This document shows positions 22,231 through 35,700 of a stretch of 64,000 bases of DNA, piece after piece. The stretch is from Elgaria multicarinata webbii (lineage: Eukaryota > Chordata > Lepidosauria > Squamata > Anguidae). The notes below the pieces were generated by a model, which made no database searches, had not been told where the DNA came from, and saw only the letters and a program-made list of their open reading frames with translations. The stretch's first letter is position 1; each line of letters opens with the position of its first letter. The stretch spans positions 40,532,726-40,596,725 of the forward strand of contig NC_086178.1 in assembly GCF_023053635.1 (NCBI RefSeq), written 5' to 3'. The position numbers and the translations under genes are program-made.

Positions 22231-23221
22231 CTCTTCACTCTGGGATTATCCAAGTTTCCTATCCTTGCATGTTAGGAGGGATCGAGCCATAATAGTGCTA
22301 TCCTGTTTAATGGGGTAAGAGGATGAGTCAAGTTTCTTCTTATTAATCAAACTGTTTGATGGGAACAGAGGGTGTCGGGGGATCTAAATAGGTGGGTTTA
22401 ACTCTTTAATAAGTAAAGAAGTAATCAAGAACCGGGGCAATCCCAACAATAAATATTGGAACTGGTGCTATTTAACGTGTTTGTTATCCTGACTCTGAAT
22501 CTTATTCAGTGAGACAGTTAAAATCAGTAATGTGGGGTGGAACATTTTCCATGGAACTTCCATTTTGTAAGTTCATTAGTAACATTGAATGGATGCCAGT
22601 TGCAAGAACGATATTGGGCAAGCTTGGCCATTTCAAAGAATTATTTTTTAAAATGATTATCCCTAGCAAGTTTGTGAGATAATATTTATGTGTCACTGAA
22701 ATACATGTGGGAAATGGAACTAATAAGAAGTGACAGCAAAACAGAACCTGCCACAGCAACCTCAGTGGAAGAGAGTTGGACTCCGTTGAAATATATGATG
22801 TTGTCAGCATATCATGCACAGTTCTTCAGGTTGCTGAAGTTTATTAGAGTGCAGTCCTACTGGATTACTGCCCCCCTAGACATAAGCCTCTGATCTTGAA
22901 GGCTTCCGAGAATCCTTTCCCCTGCCGGGCTGCTGACAGCCAGACAGAATGAGTGAAAGAGCTGATTTTTGCCTCTTTGTTCTCTTTTTCAGCATTTCTC
23001 ACTAGTGGAGTCATGCTGTGTGGGACAGAGCTGGGGCTTGAAAGACCTTTGGATCTTGTGGATCCTTGGCCTCTCCTTGCCCCTCTCACCAGCATGCCCC
23101 CTTCCCACCCTTCCCAACTCTCTCTGAGTTTGCAATAGTAATCATGGAAAAGAAGCCACTCTGGAGTTTAGCGGAAAACCCACATCACTAGACAAAATTG
23201 CGGATGACATCACATTATTTT
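22231..23221 (+). other. SERPINE2 intron 1, nothing recognised
   Basis: No gene or named repeat. Confidence 0.45.
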
Positions 23222-23420
23222 GATGAATGAGTTGTAGCTTGGTTGTACAGCACATGTCTTGTATGTGGAAAGTCCCAGATTTAATATTCAGCATCTCAAA
23301 TCAAAAGGACCTCTGGTACGAGGTCTGAAAAACCTCTGAACCGCAGCAGCTTGGAGAGTAGGTATTATTGAGTTAGAGGACCAGTGTCCAATTCTATATA
23401 AGACAGCTTCAGGATGGTGA
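23222..23420 (+). mobile_element. tRNA-Ala-derived SINE, old copy
   Basis: GTTGTAGCTTGGTTGTACAG then CACATGTCTTGTATGTGGAA give the tRNA-like head. The tail TCCAATTCTATATAAGACAG matches the family's AAGGCAGCTTC-type end. Diverged. Confidence 0.65.
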
Positions 23421-23711
23421 AGTCCTAAGCAACCAGTAAAGAACTCAAATGGAATCTCTACTAATAGGATGAAAGAGTAACAGAACTATATATAAAGTTC
23501 TAATGTATGTGAAAACGGATGCATATTGTGACAAAAGTAAGCTTCATACCTTTCAGTGAATATGCGAACAGACTGCACCACCTAGGCATAAGGTATTGTC
23601 ATGGTGGAAAGCTCACTGAAAATGTTAACTTGAGAAAGCCAAATTCAGTGTTAGGAATTCCAAGGAAAGGATATGAAGATAAAATAGCAAGTGTTAAGGC
23701 ATTATTATTTA

Positions 23712-23905
23712 GAGGAGGGGCAGAGCTCAGTGGTTGAGTGAATGCTTTGTACGCAGGGGGTCTCAGATTCAATCTCCAGCTATGGCTGGGGAAAAAAATC
23801 CTGCCTGAAACCCCAAAGAGTCTCTGCTAGTCAATCTTGACAGTACTGGGTTAGATGGTTTAATGATCTGATTCAGTATCAGGCAGCGTCCTTTGTTCCT
23901 GTCTG
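23712..23905 (+). mobile_element. tRNA-Ala-derived SINE
   Basis: GAGCTCAGTGGTTGAGTGAA and TTGTACGCAGGGGGTCTCAG then ATTCAATCTCCAGC resemble tRNA-Ala with A and B boxes. The tail ATCTGATTCAGTATCAGGCA is diagnostic. The clover-leaf is decayed, so it is not a functional tRNA gene. Confidence 0.8.
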
Positions 23906-23917
23906 TTGTGTACCCCA

Positions 23918-24001
23918 GTCTCCCCCAATCTGGTGTCCTTTAACTCCCATCAATTTAGCCAGCATGGCCAATGGTCAGGAATCTTGCCCCCCCCCCCCCG
24001 C
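23918..24001. mobile_element. Fragment of CAGGGG-family MITE ending in a poly-C run
   Basis: ATCTGGTGTCCTTTAACTCC and CAGCATGGCCAATGGTCAGG are the left half of the MITE; it then meets a C run (about 23,986-24,000). Confidence 0.6.
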
Positions 24002-24029
24002 CCCTGGGTCATGTGCCAGGGAGATTAGC

Positions 24030-24185
24030 ATATTACCCTCATCAGCACGGCTTGTCATGTCATGCGATCTTCTCCAGGGTGGCTTGTTGCCATGGGTTAC
24101 AAGCCACCTAGAATCCATGGGTTCTTGGTGACTTGTGATTTGCCAACCAGGCATCTGCATAATGCATTGTCTGTACCCATGACTA
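24030..24185. mobile_element. Foldback repeat (ATGGGTTACAAGCC type)
   Basis: The central GGCTTGTTGCCATGGG and ATCCATGGGTTCTTGG blocks form inverted pairs. Ends are not clear. Confidence 0.45.
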
Positions 24186-24237
24186 GGTGAGAGGATAATA
24201 AACTATGCAGATTTATGCATAACTTATGCAGGAGGTA

Positions 24238-24387
24238 GAATCTGTTGTTTTTATACTGTTTTTTATGTTTTTGATGGTTTTTAAATTTTGTATACTTTTA
24301 ATGTTTACCATTTTTAATTGTTGTAAACTGCCCAGAGAGCTTCGGCTGTGGGGCGGTATATAAATGTAATAAAATAAATAAATAAAT
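24238..24387 (+). mobile_element. L2-type LINE 3' end
   Basis: AAACTGCCCAGAGAGCTTCG, then GGGGCGGTATATAAATGTAA and a TAAA tail. Confidence 0.8.
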
Positions 24388-25862
24388 CTGGATTGTCTGA
24401 ATGCAGAACTCTTATTTGTATATGGGAGTGGGGGAGTGTTTACAGCCCAGGCCAAGATATTTTCAGCTGAACCTTCAAGCACTTTGGCAGAAGAGCTGTC
24501 TGATTTACCTCTAGCTGCTGTGTGGGCAAAAAGCCCCCTTGCGTAATAGCACTGACTTTGGCACAACACCTTTCCCATGCTGTATGAGGCAGTTTCACAT
24601 AACCCTACAATGTGGGCTTCCTTAAAGATAGGCACTGCGGTTTTGCTTGTGCTTGTGGCTTGTGTCTGACTAAACGTAGTCATTCGGGTTTGAAAGAAGT
24701 CAGATTTTTAGATGTCAGCTTCAGCATAAAAGCCACCGTTGAATTGATAGGTGAAACTGCCATCAGCACGACATATGAGGTTTTCATTGTTGGCATGACA
24801 GATCTTTCTTTAAAAAATGATTTTGTAGCTCCAATCTGCAGTTTCTGAAAATTATATTTAGGTGTGATCTTGATGAATGTTCCCTGGAATATTTGCAAAC
24901 CCTGGCATCTTTCTGTGTGCCCAAAAGGGTCAGGGCTTGGTTTTTGAAGCAGAGAGAAGGGAGGCAATGATTCGTCAGCCCTTACTTGCTGCTGAGATTT
25001 TTTTTAAAAAAAGGTGAGATAGTGAAGGGAAAAACTGATACATTTGCATTAAAGATTACCCTTGCACTACTGTAAGTAAGAATAGCCATGGGGCTCAGAT
25101 TGAAAGAGTACTGAGCATAATGTTTTGAATGCTCTTTGGTTAAGAGTAGAGCAAGAAAATTAGAGGGGCGAGAGGCCAAGAATGGGGTGAATTGTGCTGG
25201 CAGGAGGACCTAAATTGCTAGAAGAGTGATGGGTCAAGTTGGACCCTTGGATACTCCAGCCCCTTCTGGCAAAGATGATGACTTTGTTTCTTCCCATAGT
25301 GGGACAGAGTTGACTAAATGGGGTTTTCCTCCATCTCCCTGTCCTCTGAAGCATCTTGTGCCTCCCAAATACCTTGGAATTTGGGGGCCCTTGGGAATAG
25401 TATGGGATATGGTGCATGAGGCTGTACATTGAGAGGGAATTGGTGGAAAATACAGTCAACCTTATGTGAATGGAGGAGCAACTTGGGATCCAAGGCAATG
25501 CGGTATCTAAAAGTGAAAGATTTCTCCCTCTAATTTGAATCCCGTGCTAAACGCTTACAAATGGTTTTTTGACTCTTTCTTCCTGGGAATAAATGCCCTC
25601 AATTATTTTACATGAACCTAATCTAAGCAATAAAATCTGGTTCAGGAAGGCAAAGATAAGACCAGTTTGTTTATAATGGACACTCTATAGTTGTTTTTAA
25701 CTCTTCAAAGTGTGATTGAATATCTTTGGAAATTCTTTCACGGTAAGATAAATGTCTGTAGCTTGTTCATTCTTTCTTCTGCTTCTAGCAACCAGATGTG
25801 TAGCTGAATGTTTGTATTGTTACAGTTTACTTCACTGCAGAGAATATGATCCCAATCATATT
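24388..25862 (+). other. SERPINE2 intron 1, nothing recognised
   Basis: About 1.5 kb without a named repeat or gene. Confidence 0.45.
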
Positions 25863-25910
25863 CTCCGGCTATTGGGTGGTATAGAAATGTAATAAAATAA
25901 ATAAATAAAT
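25863..25910 (+). mobile_element. L2-type LINE 3' tip
   Basis: Only the last 48 bases remain: CTCCGGCTATTGGGTGGTAT, then the TAAA tail. Confidence 0.65.
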
Positions 25911-26043
25911 CCCTGCTCTTCCTTTCCAAGAAAAATGACAGTTTCAACTCTAGTCTTAATAGAACTTAGTAAAACTTTTAAAAAGTGGTCTGAAACTGGG
26001 CAGCAAGATGGTTAACGGGGACTGGCCAGTGAGTTCACATTAA

Positions 26044-26362
26044 GACAGTACTTTTCCAGCTGAACTGGCTGCCAGTCCATGTCCGGCCTGATTCAATGTG
26101 CTGATACTAACATTCAAAACCCTAAATTTTCCCAATATTTTAGCAACTTACTATCCCAGTCTTTTAACTCTGCTATTTTAAATTTGCATGTTAAATCTGT
26201 ATTTTAAATCTGCTTTGTTGCTTGGTTTTATTCTGGTTGCACTTTTATATTGTGGTTTTAAGCGTTCATATTATATTTTATGCTGTACTTATGGTTTTAA
26301 CTTTTGTAAACTGCCCAGAGAGCTTTGGCTATTGGGCTGTATAGAAATGAAATAAATAAATA
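26044..26362 (+). mobile_element. L2-type LINE 3' part
   Basis: GAACTGGCTGCCAGTCCATG corresponds to the HWLPV motif region; then the 3' UTR ends in ACTGCCCAGAGAGCTTTGGC and the TAAA tail. Much of the C-terminal coding part is deleted. Confidence 0.75.
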
Positions 26363-27383
26363 TTCCCAAGATTTGCTTAAGCTATAAGTACGAAACTGGA
26401 AGTGTTCCCAGTATAACAAACATAATTTTTATAGTTAAATTTAGGCATTCTTCAAGCAGGCTAGAATGCATTTGACAGCTTCATCCACATTACATGTCAG
26501 CTCATTGTTGCTTGCTTGATTTATAGGAGCATATATGAGCAACAACAATAAAAGTATCCTTGCAGGTTTTTATTACTTTGAGATTTTAGGGAAGTTCACT
26601 AAATGTTAGACTGGCTCCCCCCCCTCCCCCAATCATTGAACACATCTATAACATTATTGATAACATGTTTCATGTTGTAAAGTCAAAGAGTATGTTCATG
26701 AAACTATTAAATTCCTAACATTCATCCTGTCATTATAGGCTTTTTGGAGGGTAGAAAACTCTTAACAGAGTCTTTCTGTCTCAATCTTAATGTGTGGCAA
26801 ATTATTTTTTTTTTTTAAAGGCTGTAATTGTGTGGTGTTTTTAGAATGTGGTTGTGAAGTTTACAGAAGCTGTTTGTACAGTTATAAGTGTCTAAGGAAA
26901 TGTTTAGAGAACAGAATACAAAATATGAGATATTAAAAGTTGAAGAAGAACGAAAGATTCCTACACTTTAAATTTAAAGGATGAATTCACATGATTGTTA
27001 TACCATGCAGCAGCAACCACCACCACTGTCAGAGGTCTTGTCCAAATAGTGTAGAAGCATTTGCAACTGGTTCAGAGCAAGGTTTTTTTTAAATAATAAT
27101 AATAACTCTAGAATGCCCTCTAAAATCAAATGCACATGTTTTTCTATGATGCGATTTCACACAGTTGGGGCTACTTGTGAATGCTGAAGCAATGTGGTGG
27201 TGGGGACACACAGAGTGGGTGTTTCCATGCACTCAGCACATGGTGTGATATTGCGTCACAGAGAAGCAGTCCCCACACAACTCTAGTTGGGTGTGAAGCG
27301 CACCTGGGACTTGCTACTTTCTCAGCAATAATTTCTGTTTTAGCCAGCACTTTGGGGAACCTTTAAGCTCTTAAACCAACCCT
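26363..27383 (+). other. SERPINE2 intron 1, nothing recognised
   Basis: No gene or named repeat. Confidence 0.45.
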
Positions 27384-27521
27384 GCTAGGGGGAATGCTGG
27401 GAATTGTAGGACAAGCATAGGATTACAGCCTAAATCTCTTATCAATAAGCTATCCCAGGACCTTTCTTATTTCTTTCCCTCCCTGCCCCCAACTACATTT
27501 TCCTTCCATATTGCCCTAGAA

Positions 27522-28082
27522 CAGTGGTTCCCAAACTTTTTCAGGTCACCGCCCCCTTGGTTCCACAAACTCATGCCCAGTGCCCCCTACCCTACACTAT
27601 AAAAATCATTATTCAGAATAGCGGTTTTCAACGACCCACTAAGGAAGATAATAACAATAAAATTCAAAACAGTAACAATTATTTGAATATTTATTCAAAC
27701 TCTGAAGCACTTGCCACAGGCTTGCAAAGGGACGGAGGAAAAAGAGAGCGAACGCCTCTGTTTTGCAGCCGACGTGGCGGGGCACACCAAGCAGGGTATG
27801 TCTCTTCATTAGCGTTTTGGTGCTTTTGAAATATTTCAATTCACCGTTAAAAGGACTCTTCTTAAACGGTATTAATACATGTGTGGCTTCTTCCCCTATA
27901 TGTCTTGGGACCAAACTACCTTCTCCCATAAAAATGTCCCTGGGTTTTAAGACCTGCTGGAGAGGCACTTCTGGGGAAAGACCACCTCGAGCGCCCCCCT
28001 GCTGTCCCCTTGCCTCTTAGCGCCCCCCTGTGCAATCCCACCGCCCCCAAGGGGGCAGTACCGCCCACTTTGGGAACCACTG
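27522..28082. mobile_element. Non-autonomous hAT element, duplication CCCTAGAA
   Basis: Terminal repeats CAGTGGTTCCCAAACTTT and AAGTGG...TTTGGGAACCACTG are of the Charlie/Tip100-like hAT type. CCCTAGAA occurs at 27514-27521 and 28083-28090. The 561-bp body has C-rich subterminal blocks (CACCGCCCCCTT and its inverted partner) and no transposase. Confidence 0.9.
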
Positions 28083-29475
28083 CCCTAGAAGAACCCACAC
28101 ATACCCTGATTAGGAAAGACTGACATAATCAATGAAGGAGGAGGAAAGGATTCTACGAACAAAATGCCTCCATTTTCAGATATGGTAAAAAGCAGAGCAT
28201 CCTTCGTTACCAGCTTTATTGGACCTGTAATTACCTAAATAGAAGGGTGGAAAGAATACACATTATTGCTTAATTTAGTATTTAGCTCATCCCATCTGTA
28301 GGCTTGTGGCATTACTGTATTTACACATTTGCAGTACTAGGAGGTTCCAGAGCTGTTCTGTTTCTGTGCCCACTCATCTCATAGTGTTGCAGCTGCACCA
28401 TAGGTCTAGGGCAAAACAAGATCCCCATTCTTAGAAGGCTTTTCTTTCCTAACCTCTTTACTTTGCTTCACCTCCTTACTGTTTGTTATTCCAATGAGGC
28501 ATTTCCACATAGTGACTGGAGTTGATGCTGCAGTGGTGGGACGACTAGGGACGGGCATTAGTTTACAAAAAATGCATTGACAAAAGGAGGCATTTTTTCT
28601 TGAACCCAAGGCAGTTAAAGGTGGTAGCAGAGGGGCCATCAACAAACTATGGCAGCAACCTGTTGCATTTAACTCAATAGAATTGACTTAGAAGACTTTC
28701 CAGGTTTTTGAGGTGGAGAGGAAACCTCAATCATGCCCTAGTGGCAAAAGTAAAATATGGAACTGAAGATGTCTAAAGCTGATCAGGGTACATCCCAATC
28801 TCTTGCTTATAGCTCATGTAACAAAGTGCTAAATGGTAAGAAATACCCAGGACAGTAGGATAGAGGCTTCAAGAATACAAAGGGACCTACCACAAGCACA
28901 GCGTGTAAAAGGTGGATTCTGTATAAAGATAATACTGAAGCCCCCAGAATGCAAGGTATATAGCCTGGCATCTAATCGACTCCTACTAAACCATATATTT
29001 CAAGGGTAACACAAGTTTTCATTCTTTCTGGAATTTTGGCTTTGACTAATACACAAGCAAATCATGGTAAAAGTCTTTCTTGTACTAAATAGCACATGGA
29101 ACCTGTAAGAGGAGGCGGTGTGCTTAAAAATAGTATTGTTTATGCTAGCACATATATTGTATGGTATTGTAGAACCCTGAATGCTGCTTCTGGCTTCAGA
29201 TCTGGAGTTAGTCGCTTAAGTCATTCATGTACTGAATTTGGATTTATTTTAGTTCCTACTGACATCTTGTCCCAATTCATTGGCCAACCTTTTTTATTCT
29301 GAAAGGCTCAAGTTAAAACTGTGGGTGCTGGATTTATGGTCTGAATTTATGGACCTGCTTGAAGTCATAGTAGGTCATCTTATTTATGATTTTCAATCAG
29401 TGAACAGCTCCCACAAATAGAAAACTGACATGTTTCTGACCATTCTTTAACTTTATGTGTGCTTCCCCTTTTCAG
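28083..29475 (+). other. SERPINE2: End of SERPINE2 intron 1
   Basis: No named repeat before the exon 2 acceptor. Confidence 0.5.
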
Positions 29476-29495
29476 GTTATTTTGTATTGGGAACC

Positions 29496-29751
29496 ATGAC
29501 CTGGCATTTCCCCCTCCTCTTTGCTGCCTTGACTTCGACGTGTATCTGCTTCCCACCAAATCCACTGTCTCTTGAGGAACTGGGCTCAGACATTGGAATC
29601 CAAGTTTTCAATCAGCTGGTCAAAACCAGATCTAAGGATAATGTTGTGGTTTCTCCACATGGAATTGCATCAGTACTTGGAATGCTTCAGCTTGGAGCTG
29701 ATGGCAAGACAAAGAAACAGCTGACAACAGTGATGAGATACAGTGTAAATG
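29496..29751 (+). CDS. SERPINE2: SERPINE2 coding exon 1 (gene exon 2): start codon, signal peptide, helices A-C
   Basis: The exon begins at 29476 after a TTTTCAG acceptor, leaving 20 untranslated bases before the ATG. The start gives MTWHFPLLFAALTSTCIC, matching the position and character of the known signal peptide; an ATG further upstream is in the intron. It encodes NPLSLEELGS...DNVVVSPHGIASVLGMLQLGADG, the hallmark N-terminal serpin segment. It ends after one base of a Gly codon, with donor GTCAGT. Confidence 0.96.
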
Positions 29752-32700
29752 GTCAGTTCTTCCAATCAGTTGTTGCAAGGTTTGGTGTGTGTGTGTCTTT
29801 CTGTTAGTCTCTAAAATAAATCTCACTTATACTAATTTTCCATAAGTATACAAAGAAGGATCTATCATAAGAACAGTAGCTACTGTGTTTGAGAACACTA
29901 ATCAGTTATCTTGGTCTAGTGCATATTAAATAAGTTGCAGTGAAGCACTATCGCTCTTACCAGAAGGCATCCTTGGCCACAGTGACCAGCATTGATGCTA
30001 AACACAGTAAGTTTAACAAGAATTGTCCTCTTGGTTCCAAAACAAACAGGACTGAGTTTCATTGCCAGGGCTGTTTGGGAAGCATAAAATGCCCCTCTGT
30101 GTGGAATTGACAGCCTCTCATGCATGCCTTCAGATGTTCAATAAAATACCTTTGTATTTAGTGACAAATTAAACCCACAGTCCACTTATTTGGCTTTTTA
30201 TCACTTCGGACCTTTCAGTGCTGTTGCAGTATCAATGTGTAGCCTTTCCAGAGTTCTCATTTTCTTCTCAGGATCTTGCATTTGTCAGGTTGGATTCCTG
30301 AAATTGGCATGCATCAGTATTGCATTCCCTAGTCAAGAACACGTCCTTGACTGAGGTTTGCTGGACCTTGTTGCTTCCTTAGCATGCTGAGTTTTGCAAG
30401 CACCAGTACTGTTTCTGAGCAAATTTCAAAATACTAGTACCACCGTGAAGAAAGTTCACTTGACTGAAACATTCCAAAAATGAGTATTCCCCCATTCCTC
30501 CAGAAATAACAATACTGTGACGTCCTGTGGCAAGTAGGCTACCCCATTACCTGTTTTACTCTTTCGCCAAATGGCTGAGGCCCTCGCCTGAATTCTTTTA
30601 TGGCGTAACCTTGAATACCACACAATTAGATCTGAAAGAGCAATTAAAATCATCCCCATGCATCCTGGTACATTGAGATTTTAATTTGGGTATGGTCAGA
30701 AAATCCTGATCACACAAGATAAGGACACACTGCAGAACGATTTGAGTACTCCTACCTCTCGAGCAGTCAGCCAGTTTGTGTTAGATCTCTAGACAGCATA
30801 ACACATTCATAGTGGGCATAGCTATTCTTATGGCAATGCAGTTTTGCAAATAGGAGAGCTAGCAACATACCATAACACTGGTTCTACCAGTCCATAGATT
30901 TCAGGCCCTTCTTAGATCACTAGTGACAGTGGGCCCTCTTGTTCTGAGGGTGTATGCTTCTATGAGGCGTTTGTGAGGCTGTGCAGTGTTATGGACAAAG
31001 TGGTATATTTAGGGAAATGTTTCTTAAAGTTCTACAACATTTGGTTACTTTCCCAAGGCTGCTTTAAGTCTCCTGCAATTCTCCATCTGTTAAGTGCATT
31101 TGATTATCCTGTCGTCTTAATATAGTGCTTGAACACTGGAAAAAAGGCTGTAATATTGGTAGACTACAATTTTAGTTCTTTCAGTTATAAAAAGGCTTTT
31201 CTGTGTTAGGTTGTGGGTGGCATGTTCCAGGATGTCTAATCCTTGTTTGGCTTCGGAATGCCTTAAACAAACATATCTGGAATTAGATTCTAATGAAATA
31301 ATTGGAACTTGATTTTGAGTAAACATGATTCACTGCTTTAGGACAACACTTCATGTATCTTATGAAGTGGACCCTAGCCCATGAAAGTTTATTTATTTAT
31401 TGCATTTATATCCTGCCTTTTTTCCTTCAAGGAACCCAAGGCGGCGTACACAATCCATTTTCTCCTCCCAACAACCACCTTGTGAGGTAGGTTGGGCTGA
31501 GAGTCTGTGACTGGCCCAAAGTCACCCAGTGTGATTCCATGGCTGAGTGGGGACTAGAACCTGGATCTCCCAACTCCCAGTCCAACACTTTAGTCACTAC
31601 ACTACACTGGCTCTCGTAACATATTATGTCATAATAAATATGTTAGTCTTTAAGATACTACAAGAATCATTGCTTTTGCTGCAACAAACTAACACAGTTA
31701 CTCATTTGGATATTAAGAACATAAGAAGAGCCATTCTAGATCAGATGAAAGGCCACTGTGGCCAGCCAGATGCCTGGTTTCTCTATTCCAAGTCTTGACT
31801 TCAGTCTGCATGCTTATCACCGCTTATTTTAAGAAGTTGATTTTAAGTGTTTTTTATGTTGCTTGTTTGTTTTCAATTAGGAGTTGGTAAAGTACTGAAG
31901 AAGATAAACAAAGCCATAGTCTCAAAGAAGAATAAAGATGTTGTGACAATTGCAAATGCAGTCTTTGCAAAAAGTGGCTTGAAAATGGAAGTGCCTTTTG
32001 TTTCAAGAAACAATGAGGTGTTTCAGTGCAGTGTCAAGGGCATCAACTTTGAAGACCAGACCACTGCTTCTGATACCATCAACCAGTGGGTCAAAAATGA
32101 AACTAAGGGTATGTGTTGATAAGCGCCTAATTTATATTTTCCCTTGTTTCTTTTCTATACCTTCTCTGGGTGTTAGTTTTCTCTCTCATTTTTTTCTACC
32201 ATACTGCCAAAAATTTAGATTGTAAGCTGCTGGGAGAATATCTCTTTTGTTATGGTTATTCTGTAAGTACATTGATTGTGCAGAGAAAATGCATACTAAA
32301 ATTTGTTTTAGACTTGGTAATATATCTTCTTGTGGACTATAGTTCTGCCCTGTTGCTGCTACTGATCCCCTTTCTCTTTTCCATCTACCATTCATATAAA
32401 AATCTGAACTTTAAAAAATCAGATGCATTTATATTGTTTTGGATGCACCTTAGCTTGTGTGTGCATGTACCTTTAAATATATAAAATCAAGCTATAATAT
32501 TGCAATTGATGTCAAGTCTCATTCTCTAAGCGAAGTCTAACGACCTGACTACTTGATACTCTCCTTTTTGGATATTTTTGCCAAGAGTGCTATCTCCACA
32601 AAAGAAATCCCTTCTGTCACTGGTAACAACATAGATCTCCAATTCTTGTCTCTTGAAGTTATTTCATTATAGATCTCAGAGAGAGAGAAAACAGTTATCA

Positions 32701-35700
32701 GTAGATGGGTAGAACATGATTGTTGATTCCTTGTTTACAAGCCCAATGTTTTGGTGAATTTGCTTAATATTTTATGTATTGCTATTTTCAAAAATCTAAT
32801 CAAATATTAAGATATATATATTCTATATAGTAATATTTCCCTAGAGTGGGATTTTTGCATGAATTCTGGAGGAGGGCATGTGTTTGAATCCTTGGGATCT
32901 TAGTGCCTGGAGGGTTCAGGGCCTTAATACATGCTGATCCAGAGATTGGCACACATGTATACTTGGGGTTTCTTCAGAAGCATAGTAAGGACTTTGAGAA
33001 AGGGGGGTCCTTTAGAACAAGGTAGACTAGTCAATTTGAGTAAGTTCCATCCAGGCAACTCCCCCAAATCTGTTTCAGATTTGGACTTGAAGAAAATTTG
33101 GCAGTCCTGGGTATTGGTAACCCTAGCTCTTCTTTATTAAATCTGACTTGTGCCACCTTTCTAAGGAGGAGGAAAAGTAACAACTAGGAGTCTTACCGTA
33201 TTTCTTCGATTGTAAGACGCCATTGATTGTAAGACGCACACTAATTTCAGTACCAACAGGGAAAAAAACCCTAAGACACACCCGCGATTCTAAGATGCAC
33301 CCCATTTTTAGAGATGTTTATATGGGGAAAAAAGTGTGTCTTAGAATCGAAGAAATAGGGTAATTGATATGCTTGGATATCAAGCTTCTGTTCACCTCCC
33401 ACTCAGTGCATTAGAATATTGTTATTGAAGCCTTCTGTTGATTCTGTTGCTTCGAATTTTGCTTCAGCTTTTATTAATGCAACTTCTTATCAAAGTATAT
33501 GTTACTCCCCCTTCCCAAACCTTTTTATATTTAACAGGCTTTTTGTGCTGGTGATGTATAGGTTTTTCTATTGTTCTTCTCAGGTATGATCGACAGTGTC
33601 TTATCTCCAGATGCTATCGATAGTGATCTGACTAGATTAGTGCTGGTAAATGCAGTATACTTTAAAGGATTATGGAAATCACGTTTTCAGCCAGAGAACA
33701 CAAAAAAGAGGACATTTAATGGAGCTGATGGAAAGACTTACCAAGTGCCTATGCTGGCTCAATTGTCAGTGTTCCGATGTGGTATGTTACAAAAAAAACC
33801 CTCTCTTAATTTGAAAATATGCATAGCTTTTTTTACTAGAGTTCATTGTTAAACACAAGCAAAGATTATTAATTGCAGATATATGGTTTGGCAGAATTGA
33901 CCTTTCAATTAAATCATTAAGAGTGCAAAATTCTGAATATGATTCATTAAAAGCATAATTTATATTTATTAACTGGATGGCTTAAAATCATCTAGAAACC
34001 TCAATATTGATGCTTGGAAATAAATTCTATGGATGTCTCAGATCCAAACATATTTTTGTGGGGGTTCATTCCAGTAAATATTTGCAAACAGGTTTGGTAC
34101 TCCTGAACAGATTGAGATATGTTACACATGGGAAAATGAAAATATTCATGTTATACTGCATGTTATACTTCAGGCCAGTTAGAAATAGTCCCTTTCTGGG
34201 ACTTATTTGTGATCTACTGTTCTTTCTTTGGGGTTAAAAAAAGGTAATCTCTTCTTGCCTAAAATGTCCCTTACTAGGCACACTTAGCTTGTTTCTGAAG
34301 AATCTATATTTGGGGGGGGGGGGGAAACTTCCTCGTCTTTGATCCAAAGAAAAGGGCTCTGCCCTAATGACATATGGTTGAGAGAGGTTTGTACCCCTCC
34401 TACCACCTAAAATTTATATTGTGCAAATTCCATTTTTAACTATTGTTACACTATTGCCAAGGCAGTTCATTCCCTTATATATACTAATAGAGAGCTCAAA
34501 TGTTGAGCTATGACAGCTATGTAGATAAAAAAGAAATACTGGGAAATAAGATGGAACTATCAAAGTTTGCAGAAGTACAAAACATTAAAATAAACCCACA
34601 AAAGGAAGCAGCCCTTCCCCTAGTAAAACAGCCGAATGAGGTCTGGACATGTACAATGGCCACAGAAGTTGATTATGCGCTCTTGCTCAGTCCATCTGGG
34701 ATCTTTGGGCAGTATTTCAGATACTAGCACACACAGATTATGTTACGCTAGCATAAGGGAGCTCTAGTGGAGAGATGGGCACCTTTTGGCCCTTCACATG
34801 TTTTGGCCTACATCCCTCATGATTTCTCACTATTAAGTTGCCCACCTCTGCTCTAGCACAATGCCAATAGAATTAGCTAGTATGATGGGTTTTCTAGATA
34901 ATCCTGTTGTGCCAGCTAATTTTATTTGCATTGTGCTAAAGATCCCTAATGCTAATACACAGTAATTTGCGTTAACGCTAGTGTCTAATTGGATGCTTCC
35001 CTTTGATTCTGACTTGATCAAGTTTCTTTGTACTATATTTTCTGTCTGCTTTCCTGCTGGCCTAGAATACGTGATTCATATCAGTTCACATCTACCCAAT
35101 GGTTTTTAGAAGTTACACAGAGATGGTTGGTATGACACATGGCAGGTTTGGCAACATTTCTGATTTCCCCACTAAGAACAAAAACAGCAGAGTCTTGTTG
35201 CACTCACCACAAATGCTGAATTAGAATTGAAGTTCTTGATAAACTCTATTTGTTTAGGCCTAAATCAGGGCAGTGTTTTATTTTTCCACTGCAGGTGTTA
35301 ATTAACGGAACAAAACTAGAATGATTGTGTTACACCAGTTACTGCTATGTGAATAGTTGCTATGGCTGTCTTGTGTACATTTTAAGCTTCACAAAGAATT
35401 TTCACATCTATCACTTGCTTTCATTGCCATTAGCCTCACTATTTGCATTCTCCCTGCCCCTCTCCATAGCTGTATGTGTAAACACATCTTTCTTCTGATG
35501 AAGTTTGGTCTAGTCCATGAAAGCATATAATATAATCAGTGTTAGTCAAGGGTCCCAAGACTGTTCTGTTGTGTTAATATATTTGTTTCTGACCATACTA
35601 ACATGGGAGGGGGGTGTTCTGCAGGTTTGGTTTCCCCGTGCTAGAGACCCTACCCCAGAGTTGTGAAAAATAGTGGGGGATTGCAGTGGGCCAGTGTGCA

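Noticed and set aside
23712-23790. tRNA-Ala gene
   Set aside because: The sequence is the head of a SINE with a diagnostic SINE tail, and the clover-leaf is decayed.
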